64,000 bases of DNA, taken from [Mycobacterium] crassicus (GTDB lineage Bacteria > Actinomycetota > Actinomycetes > Mycobacteriales > Mycobacteriaceae). A program made the translations under genes and the position numbers. The stretch spans positions 1,351,043-1,415,042 of the forward strand of contig NZ_CP084029.1 of the NCBI RefSeq assembly GCF_020181615.1, written 5' to 3'. Numbering within the stretch: position 1 is the stretch's first letter; the number at the start of each line of letters is the position of its first letter. The notes below the pieces were generated by a model. The model was not told the origin of the DNA. It did no database searches and saw nothing but the letters and a program-made list of their open reading frames with translations. Below, piece by piece: positions 57,750 through 64,000 of the stretch.

Positions 57750-58431
57750 TTTCCACCCTGCTCTGCGAGCAGGGTCCGGCGGGCTTCCAGGTTCGCATCG
57801 CGGCATCGACGCCGTCGTCGTCGAGGGCGGCCACCGGTAATGGCAGTTGACCACCGCGGTCGCGCATACCGTCGAGAAGGATGGCCACATAACGGCGCCA
57901 CAGGTCCGCGTCGACATGGCCGGCGAACTCGCTGACCGTGCCCGCCAGCAGGCCGAAGATCGGCATGTCCGTACTCGACAGGTCCGGACGCAGGCGACCG
58001 TCGATCCGTGCCCGCTCGACCAGCTTCTTCAGGACCGGAACAAGCCGATCCTGGGCGGCGGTCACCCGGTCGCCGCCGTAGGACTTGCTGAACGCGATCT
58101 CGCGCAGTCCTCGGTCCGTCGCGGTGATCTCACACATCTGCTCGACGTACCACACGAACCCCTGCCACGGATCCGGTTGGCCCAGAGCTGATTCCGCCAG
58201 GTCTGCGAGCTGATTGAGGCCGTCTTCGAAGATCGCCTCGAGTAATTCTTCCTTGGTGGCGAACCTGCGGTACACGGTTCCGACGCCGACGCCCGCATGA
58301 TGGGCGACGTCGTTGAGGTTGGGCTCCAGCCCCTTGCTCGCGAACAGGTCACGGGCTGCCTCCAGGATGCGCTCGCGATTGCGCTCGGCGTCCCTGCGCA
58401 ACGGGCGTTCCGTGGTCTCACTGGCACTCAC
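57730..58431 (-). CDS. TetR-family regulator of the mmpS/mmpL locus
   Basis: 233 residues from GTG 58431, giving MSASETTERPLRRDAERNR; a GTG at 58458 would add nine. The N-terminal HTH (about 20-65) is RERILEAARDLFASKGLEP, VAHHAGVGVGTVYRRFATKE. The C-terminal ligand domain is typical in length. It is divergent from the mmpS-mmpL operon and so is the probable repressor. In M. tuberculosis mmpS5/mmpL5 are controlled by the MarR protein Rv0678, while TetR control of MmpS/MmpL pairs is known in M. abscessus. The candidate operator is 58440-58459. Confidence 0.85.
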   Translation of the reverse strand: MSASETTERPLRRDAERNRERILEAARDLFASKGLEPNLNDVAHHAGVGVGTVYRRFATKEELLEAIFEDGLNQLADLAESALGQPDPWQGFVWYVEQMCEITATDRGLREIAFSKSYGGDRVTAAQDRLVPVLKKLVERARIDGRLRPDLSSTDMPIFGLLAGTVSEFAGHVDADLWRRYVAILLDGMRDRGGQLPLPVAALDDDGVDAAMRTWKPAGPCSQSRVETTASPR

Positions 58432-58439
58432 ACCGGTCG

Positions 58440-58459
58440 AGTGTAATGCGCGCAACACT
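58440..58459. promoter_or_regulatory. Candidate operator between tetR and mmpS
   Basis: AGTGTAATGCGCGCAACACT contains the palindrome TGCGCGCA flanked by AGTGT and ACACT, offset by two bases. It lies just upstream of the tetR start (or overlaps the alternative start) and 94 bp before mmpS. Confidence 0.4.
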
Positions 58460-58552
58460 AAACCGGATTGACTTCATCCACTTATCTAATTAGCTTGGCT
58501 ACCTGGAATCGCAGCGGCGGTCGAACGTGGCTCAACGGCGGAGAAGGTGGCG

Positions 58553-58978
58553 ATGAAAAGGCTGATTGGGCGCGTCTGGCTGCCCGCCTTGGTCACGGTG
58601 GCGGTTGCGACCGGTTCGATAGCGGTCGCCCAGCTGCGGACGGTGTTCGGTTCCCATCCCGTCGTCATCACCGACATCTCCTCGGACAACGCGGAGGACT
58701 TCAACCCGAAGTTCGTGACCTATGAGGTCTTCGGTTCCGGGTCCACCGCCGTCATCAACTACATGGACCTCGAGGGGAAGCCGCAGCGCGTCGCGAGCGC
58801 GGCTCTGCCGTGGACGCTGACCCTGCAGACCACCTTGCCTTCGGTGATGCCCAACATCTTGGCCCAGAGCGACGGCGACACCATCAGCTGCCGGGTCACC
58901 GTCGACGACGAGGTCAAACAGGAAAGAGCCGCGTCCGGGGTGAATGCCGAGACCTTCTGCTTTGTGAAGGCAGCATGA
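58553..58978 (+). CDS. MmpS family membrane protein
   Basis: 141 residues from ATG 58553, with GGAGAAGG upstream. A single N-terminal membrane anchor, [21 protein letters not shown], precedes a periplasmic beta-domain with [33 protein letters not shown] and [13 protein letters not shown], the MmpS consensus segments. The MmpS family acts as the periplasmic accessory subunit of MmpL transporters (siderophore, glycopeptidolipid or drug export). The stop overlaps the mmpL ATG by 4 bp. Confidence 0.9.
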   Translation: MKRLIGRVWLPALVTVAVATGSIAVAQLRTVFGSHPVVITDISSDNAEDFNPKFVTYEVFGSGSTAVINYMDLEGKPQRVASAALPWTLTLQTTLPSVMPNILAQSDGDTISCRVTVDDEVKQERAASGVNAETFCFVKAA

Positions 58979-61857
58979 CCGCGCCGACCGAACCGATTCC
59001 GGTGGCCAGTCACGCGGCGCGCCCGGGGATACCCCGGTTCGTCCGACGGTTCGCGGTGCCGATCATCCTGGCGTGGATCGCCCTGATCGCGGGCCTGAAC
59101 ATCGCCGTGCCGCAGCTCGAGGAAGTCGGGAAGCTGCGCGCGGTGTCGATGAGCCCCAACGACGCACCGTCGATGATCGCCACCAAGCGGGTCGGCAAGG
59201 TGTTCGAAGAGTACGACACCAGCAGTTCGGTGATGGTCGTGCTCGAAGGCGACGAGCCGCTGGGCGCGCAGGCGCACGAGTTCTATGACCAGATGGTGCG
59301 TGACCTGCGCGCCGACACCGCCCACGTGCAGCACGTCCAAGACTTCTGGGGCGACACGCTGACCGCCAAGGGCGCCCAGAGCGCCGACGGCAAAGCCGCC
59401 TACGTCCAGGTCTATATCGCCGGGGACCAGGGCGAGACGTTGGCCAACGAGTCGGTGGATGCGGTGCGCCACATCGCCTCCGAAAGTCCCGCCCCTGCCG
59501 GCGTGAAGGCCTACGTCACGGGACCCGCGGCTACCAGCACCGACCAGAACCACGTCGGCGACGAGAGCATGGAGCTCATCGAACGGCTCACCTTCGCGGT
59601 GATCACCGTGATGCTGTTGACCGTCTATCGATCGGTCATCAGCACTCTGATCGTGTTGGTGATGGTTGTACTCGAGCTGGCGGCCGCCCGGGGGCTGGTG
59701 GCGTTCCTGGGATTCCACAACCTGTTCGGGCTGACGACCTTCGCAACCAACATGCTGGTGACGTTGGCCATCGCTGCCTCCACCGATTACGCGATCTTCC
59801 TGATCGGTCGATACCAGGAGGCGCGCAAGGCAGGTGAGGACCGAGAATCCGCGTACTACAGCATGTTCCACGGTACCGCCCACGTGGTGCTGGCCTCCGG
59901 GCTGACCATCGCCGGGGCGACGTTCTGTCTGCACTTCACCCGACTGCCGTACTTCAAAACCATGGGCTACCCGCTGGCCGTCGGGATGGTCATCGTGGTC
60001 GCGGCAGCCCTGACCCTGGGACCCGCCGTCATCTCGGTGTGCAGTCGCTTCGGCCGGGTGCTGGAACCCAAGCGTGTCACCCGGTCGACCGGCTGGCATC
60101 GGGTCGGTACCGCAACCGTTCGCTGGCCGGGGGCCATCCTGGTGGTCGCGGTCGCGGCGTCGCTGATCGGTCTGCTGGCGCTGCCCGGTTATCACACGAG
60201 CTACAACGACCGCATCTACCTGCCCGACGACGTCTCGGCGAATGTGGGCTACGCGGCGGCCACCCGGCACTTCTCCGAGGCGAAGATGAACCCGGACCTG
60301 ATGATGGTCGAAACCGATCGGGATCTGCGTAACCCGGCGGACTTCCTGGTGATCGACAAGATCGCCAAAGCCCTCAGAAACGTGCACGGCATCGCCCAGG
60401 TGCAGACCATCACCCGCCCCGACGGGGACCCGATCAAGCATTCGACGATCCCGTACACCCTCGGCCAGAGCGGCACTGCCCAGCTGATGAACAACGACTA
60501 CATGCAGACCAACCTGGAGAACCTGCTCAAGCAGGCCGACGATCTGCAGACCAGCATCGACTCGATGACCGAGATGATGAACATCCAGCAGGATCTGGCC
60601 GAGGTGTCGCAGCGGATGGCCGACAAGATGGGGACGACCGCGGTCGACATCGGGGACATGCGGAATCACATGGCCGATTTCGACGACTTCTTCCGGGTGT
60701 TCCGCAACTACTTCTACTGGGAGCCGCACTGCTTCGACATCCCGATCTGCTGGTCGCTGCGGTCGATCTTCGACGCCCTGGACGGCATCGACACCATGTC
60801 CGCCGACTTCGACGACATCGTGCCCGACATGCAACGCATGGCCGAGTTGATGCCGAAGATGGTCGCGGTGATGCCGGCACAGATCCAGTCGATGAAGAAC
60901 CAGAAGCAGACGTTGCTCAACCAGTACCAGGTGCAGAAGGCTCAGCAGGACCAGAACATGGCGATGCAGGAGAATTCCACGGCCATGGGCGAGGCCTTCG
61001 ATGCCGCCAAGAACGACGACTCGTTCTACCTTCCGCCGGAGGCCTTCGAGACCGCTGACTTCAAGCGCGGCATCAAGCTGTTCCTGTCGCCGGACGGACA
61101 TGCGGTGCGGTTCACCATCATTCACCAAGGTGATCCGTTGACACCCGAGGGAATATCGCGCATCGAATCGCTCAAGGTCGCGGCGGCCGATGCGATCAAG
61201 GGAACACCGTTCGAGGGCTCCAGGATCTATCTCGGTGGCAGCGCAGCGATGTTCTACGACATGCAGCAGGGCGCCGACTACGACCTGTTGATCGTTGCGA
61301 CGGCCGCACTGATCCTGATCTTCATCATCATGATGGTCCTGACCCGCGCGGTGGTCGCCGCCACGGTGATCGTCGGGACGGTGGTGCTGAGTCTGGGCTC
61401 GGCGTTCGGTCTGTCGGTGGTGCTCTGGCAACACCTCGTCGGCATCCCACTGCACTGGATGGTGCTGCCGATGTCGGTCATCGTGCTGCTCGCCGTCGGC
61501 GCGGATTACAACCTGCTGCTGGTCTCGCGCATCAAGGAGGAGATCCACGCGGGCCTGCACACCGGGCTGATTCGCGCCATGGTCGGCACCGGTGCCGTGG
61601 TCACGGCCGCGGGTCTGGTGTTCGCCTTCACCATGGCATCCATGTCGGTCAGCGCATTGATCGTGATCGGCCAGGTCGGCACGACCATCGGACTGGGCCT
61701 ACTCTTCGACACCCTGATAGTGCGGTCCCTGATGACGCCGTCGGTCGCCACCCTGCTCGGGCGGTGGTTCTGGTGGCCGCAGATAGTGCGGCCACGCCCG
61801 GTTCCGCGGCCCTGGCCGCAGCCGGTTCGGCAAGACCGTGAAGAGGCGCTGGTCTAG
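58975..61857 (+). CDS. MmpL family RND transporter (MmpL4/MmpL5-like)
   Basis: 960 residues with twelve transmembrane helices in two RND halves and large periplasmic loops. The proton-relay Asp-Tyr pairs are visible as ASTDYAIFL (Asp271, Tyr272) and GADYNLLL (Asp844, Tyr845). A long helical, Gln/Met-rich coiled-coil segment (about 500-680, for example [20 protein letters not shown]) in the second loop is characteristic of MmpL4/5. It exports siderophores or hydrophobic drugs with its MmpS partner. The C terminus is short and basic. Coupled to mmpS and divergent from tetR. Confidence 0.92.
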   Translation: MTAPTEPIPVASHAARPGIPRFVRRFAVPIILAWIALIAGLNIAVPQLEEVGKLRAVSMSPNDAPSMIATKRVGKVFEEYDTSSSVMVVLEGDEPLGAQAHEFYDQMVRDLRADTAHVQHVQDFWGDTLTAKGAQSADGKAAYVQVYIAGDQGETLANESVDAVRHIASESPAPAGVKAYVTGPAATSTDQNHVGDESMELIERLTFAVITVMLLTVYRSVISTLIVLVMVVLELAAARGLVAFLGFHNLFGLTTFATNMLVTLAIAASTDYAIFLIGRYQEARKAGEDRESAYYSMFHGTAHVVLASGLTIAGATFCLHFTRLPYFKTMGYPLAVGMVIVVAAALTLGPAVISVCSRFGRVLEPKRVTRSTGWHRVGTATVRWPGAILVVAVAASLIGLLALPGYHTSYNDRIYLPDDVSANVGYAAATRHFSEAKMNPDLMMVETDRDLRNPADFLVIDKIAKALRNVHGIAQVQTITRPDGDPIKHSTIPYTLGQSGTAQLMNNDYMQTNLENLLKQADDLQTSIDSMTEMMNIQQDLAEVSQRMADKMGTTAVDIGDMRNHMADFDDFFRVFRNYFYWEPHCFDIPICWSLRSIFDALDGIDTMSADFDDIVPDMQRMAELMPKMVAVMPAQIQSMKNQKQTLLNQYQVQKAQQDQNMAMQENSTAMGEAFDAAKNDDSFYLPPEAFETADFKRGIKLFLSPDGHAVRFTIIHQGDPLTPEGISRIESLKVAAADAIKGTPFEGSRIYLGGSAAMFYDMQQGADYDLLIVATAALILIFIIMMVLTRAVVAATVIVGTVVLSLGSAFGLSVVLWQHLVGIPLHWMVLPMSVIVLLAVGADYNLLLVSRIKEEIHAGLHTGLIRAMVGTGAVVTAAGLVFAFTMASMSVSALIVIGQVGTTIGLGLLFDTLIVRSLMTPSVATLLGRWFWWPQIVRPRPVPRPWPQPVRQDREEALV

Positions 61858-61864
61858 CGGCGGC

Positions 61865-62809
61865 TCAGTTGGCGTGCAGGTCCTCGTTCAGGGCGATGCC
61901 CTGGCCGTCGCGGGCGATGACCTCAACCGCGCCGGTCGCCGAGTTGCGCCGGAACAGTAGGTTGTTGCCGCCGGCCAGGTCGCGGGCCTTGGCCGTGGTG
62001 CCGTCGGGCATGACGACCTTGGTTCCGGCGGTGACGTAGAGCCCGGCCTCGATCACGCAGTCGTCGCCCAGTGGGATGCCCAGCCCCGAGTTGGCCCCGA
62101 GCAGGCACCGCTTGCCGATCGAAATCACCTGGGTCCCACCGCCGGACAGGGTGCCCATAATGGACGCGCCGCCGCCGACGTCGGAGCCGTCCCCGACCAC
62201 CACGCCGGCCGAGATGCGGCCCTCCACCATCGAGGTGCCCAACGTTCCGGCGTTGAAGTTGACGAATCCCTCGTGCATCACCGTGGTCCCGGTGGCCAGG
62301 TGCGCGCCCAGGCGCACCCGGTCGGCGTCGGCGATACGCACGCCGGACGGCAGTACGTAGTCGACCATGCGGGGGAACTTGTCCACGCCGTAGACGGTCA
62401 CCGGGCCGCGCCGGCGCAGCCGGGCCCGCACCGACTCGAAGCCCTCGACCGCGCACGGCCCGTGATTGGTCCACACCACATTGGTCAGCACCCCGAACAG
62501 GCCGCCTGCGTTCAGGCCGTGCGGAGCCACCAGCCGGTGCGAGAGCAGGTGCAGCCGCAGGTAGGCGTCGTAGGCGTCGGCGGCCGGGTCGTCCAGCGAA
62601 CCGATCGCCGTCCGTACCGCCACCACCTCGGTGCCGCGGTCCTCGTCGCGGCCGAGCAGCCCGGCCAGCTCGGCGGGCACGTCGGCGGCGGCAAGGCGGG
62701 TGGTCCCGGGCTTTTCCGGGCCGTCCAACTCCGGTGCGGGAAACCAGGTGTCGAGCACAGATCCGTCCGCGGCCAGCGTCGCCACACCGACGCCCGAAGC
62801 TCTAGTCAC
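61865..62809 (-). CDS. dapD: Tetrahydrodipicolinate N-succinyltransferase
   Basis: 314 residues from GTG 62809. Left-handed beta-helix acyltransferase of the actinobacterial DapD type, transferring succinyl from succinyl-CoA to tetrahydrodipicolinate in lysine and diaminopimelate synthesis. Conserved stretches include PYG-type LSHRLVAPHGLNAGGLFGV, GVDKFPRMVDYVLPSGVRI, TTVMHEGFVNFNAGTLG and the hexapeptide-rich GISAGVVVGDGSDVGGGAS region; the end GIALNEDLHAN matches my recollection of Rv1201c. Divergent from dapE with a 133-bp gap containing a G/C hairpin. Confidence 0.95.
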   Translation of the reverse strand: MTRASGVGVATLAADGSVLDTWFPAPELDGPEKPGTTRLAAADVPAELAGLLGRDEDRGTEVVAVRTAIGSLDDPAADAYDAYLRLHLLSHRLVAPHGLNAGGLFGVLTNVVWTNHGPCAVEGFESVRARLRRRGPVTVYGVDKFPRMVDYVLPSGVRIADADRVRLGAHLATGTTVMHEGFVNFNAGTLGTSMVEGRISAGVVVGDGSDVGGGASIMGTLSGGGTQVISIGKRCLLGANSGLGIPLGDDCVIEAGLYVTAGTKVVMPDGTTAKARDLAGGNNLLFRRNSATGAVEVIARDGQGIALNEDLHAN

Positions 62810-62841
62810 GCCGGTCAGGCTACGTTCTTTCGGCGAACAGT

Positions 62842-62861
62842 CCCCCAGCGGGGGTGCCCCC
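62842..62861. repeat. Overlapping G/C hairpins in the dapD-dapE gap
   Basis: CCCCC-AGC-GGGGG-TG-CCCCC allows two mutually exclusive stems (CCCCC/GGGGG and GGGGG/CCCCC). It is in the divergent region between dapD and dapE, where transcription from either side would pass it. Similar short G/C-rich hairpins are common in mycobacterial intergenic DNA. Confidence 0.4.
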
Positions 62862-62930
62862 AGCAAAAGTCCCCGACACGCCCGAAGGGAGGGCACTTTC
62901 GCGTCTGCTCGGCGTGCGAAACGCACCCAC

Positions 62931-62936
62931 TAGGCT
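62931..62936 (+). promoter_or_regulatory. Leaderless-type -10 box (TAGGCT)
   Basis: TAGGCT is 6 nt before GTG 62943. Confidence 0.55.
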
Positions 62937-62942
62937 GGGCCC

Positions 62943-64000
62943 GTGCTGGACCTGCGCTCCGACCCGATCGCGCTGACCGCGGCGCTGGTCGACATACCCA
63001 GTGAATCGCGGCACGAAGCGCGGATCGCCGACGAGGTGGAGGCCGCGCTGCGGGCGCAGTTGCCTCCCGCTTTGGGCTTCGAGATCGTCCGCGACGGCGA
63101 CGCCGTGCTGGCCCGCACCCGGCTGGGCCGCCCGACCCGGGTGCTGTTGGCCGGGCACCTCGACACCGTGCCGGCGGCCGGCAATGTTCCCAGCAGGCGG
63201 GACGGCGACGTGCTGCACGGCTGCGGGACCGTCGACATGAAGTCCGGCGACGCCGTGTTCCTGCATCTGGCCGCCACCGTCACCGATCCCGCCCACGACC
63301 TCACCCTGGTCTTCTACGACTGCGAGGAGATCGACGCGGCGGCCAACGGCCTGGGCCGTATCGAACGCAACCTGCCGGACTGGCTGGCGGCCGACCTCGC
63401 CGTGCTCGGTGAGCCGACCGGCGGCTACATCGAGGCGGGCTGCCAGGGCACCCTGCGCGTCGTCGTCAGCGCAGCCGGCACTCGGGCGCATTCGGCGCGA
63501 TCCTGGCTGGGCGACAACGCTATTCACAAATTGGGGGCGGTGCTGGACCGGCTGGCCGCCTACCGGCCGCGCGATGTCGACATCGACGGCTGCGTCTACC
63601 GCGAGGGCCTCTCGGCGGTCCGCATCGACGGCGGGGTGGCCGGCAACGTCATTCCCGACGCCGCGAGCGTCACGGTGAACTTCCGGTTCGCCCCGGACCG
63701 CAGCCTCGCCGAGGCGCTGGCCCACGTGCGTGGGGTGTTCGACGGGCTGGACGTGACGATCGAGCAGACCGACGGCGCCGCCGGCGCGCTGCCGGGACTC
63801 ACCGCACCCGCCGCGGCCGGACTGGTGGCCGCCGCCGACGGCCGGGTGCGGGCCAAGTACGGCTGGACCGACGTGTCCCGGTTCGCCGCCCGCGGCATTC
63901 CCGCGGTCAACTACGGCCCCGGTGATCCGAACCTCGCACACACCGTCGACGAGCGGGTGCCGGTCGAGCAGATCACCGCCGTCGCCGAGCTGTTGCGCGG
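62943..64000 (+). CDS. dapE: Succinyl-diaminopimelate desuccinylase (3' end outside window)
   Basis: The frame is open from GTG 62943 to the right edge, 352 residues, so only the last few residues are missing compared with the roughly 354 I recall for Rv1202. M20 zinc peptidase-fold enzyme that removes succinate from N-succinyl-LL-diaminopimelate. The metal and catalytic residues are in [11 protein letters not shown] (His72), [10 protein letters not shown] (Asp98), the Glu pair YDCEEIDA (Glu128/Glu129), [12 protein letters not shown], and [11 protein letters not shown] (His333). Divergent from dapD, and with the DapC-like enzyme it covers consecutive steps of the succinylase lysine pathway. 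Confidence 0.93.
   Translation, partial: MLDLRSDPIALTAALVDIPSESRHEARIADEVEAALRAQLPPALGFEIVRDGDAVLARTRLGRPTRVLLAGHLDTVPAAGNVPSRRDGDVLHGCGTVDMKSGDAVFLHLAATVTDPAHDLTLVFYDCEEIDAAANGLGRIERNLPDWLAADLAVLGEPTGGYIEAGCQGTLRVVVSAAGTRAHSARSWLGDNAIHKLGAVLDRLAAYRPRDVDIDGCVYREGLSAVRIDGGVAGNVIPDAASVTVNFRFAPDRSLAEALAHVRGVFDGLDVTIEQTDGAAGALPGLTAPAAAGLVAAADGRVRAKYGWTDVSRFAARGIPAVNYGPGDPNLAHTVDERVPVEQITAVAELLR

Noticed and set aside
58759..61560. 933-residue minus-strand open frame opposite mmpL
   Set aside because: His/Asp/Arg-rich low-complexity antisense frame; mmpL on the plus strand has intact RND motifs.

Overview
The window is high-GC actinobacterial DNA. Gene content and order identify a mycobacterium: mycothiol (mshB), F420 (fbiC) and PIM (pimE) biosynthesis genes, an MmpS/MmpL pair, narGHJI, and long stretches matching my recollection of the M. 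tuberculosis Rv1140-Rv1202 backbone. No PE/PPE genes, rRNA, tRNA, CRISPR array or transposase were seen. Several genes usual at this locus in M. tuberculosis are absent (mmpL13, PE/PPE, fdxC, proline dehydrogenase, the pks3/papA3 block), which suggests an environmental, non-tuberculous species. Naming a species would be a guess.

Layout. 1-6243: a plus-strand catabolic operon (aldehyde dehydrogenase end, P450, SDR, P450, thiolase, enoyl-CoA hydratase, gamma carbonic anhydrase-like protein), looking like oxidation and beta-oxidation of a terpenoid, steroid or branched-chain substrate. 6322-10842: a CPBP membrane protein, enoyl-CoA hydratase, alpha-methylacyl-CoA racemase, HSD10-type dehydrogenase and a nitronate-monooxygenase-family flavoprotein. 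10901-18122: an accessory meta-cleavage cluster in two divergent operons around a TetR regulator with paired palindromic operators. It holds a flavin hydroxylase, two extradiol dioxygenases, a C-C hydrolase, a fumarylacetoacetase-family enzyme and an amidohydrolase-type decarboxylase. This is the best candidate for an undescribed pathway.

18199-27436: small backbone genes (methyltransferases, sirtuin, GntR, F420-binding protein, HhH-GPD protein, small secreted proteins, an Ala/Pro-rich secreted protein, PimE, PCD, MutT2). 27590-34653: narGHJI nitrate reductase with a translationally coupled secreted DUF732 protein. 34674-49212: RidA, MarR, TypA, LpqW, a secreted protein, MshB, FbiC, a PEBP lipoprotein, FadH, PadR and a DapC-like aminotransferase.

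49217-64000: a secreted HNH/Excalibur nuclease-like protein, pseudouridine-5'-phosphate glycosidase, P5C dehydrogenase, a CtaD-type oxidase subunit I, a VOC protein, a four-cysteine HTH regulator, FadD36-like acyl-CoA synthetase, a lipoprotein, a TetR-MmpS-MmpL efflux locus, DapD, and DapE cut by the window end.

Cross-cutting signals: a 34-62 bp stem-loop repeat in three copies, two of them inside reading frames; a 20-bp perfect inverted repeat between convergent genes; many leaderless-type promoters (TANNNT 6-7 nt before the start codon); and at least one gene whose only sensible start is a rare codon. M. tuberculosis comparisons are from memory, not from a search.
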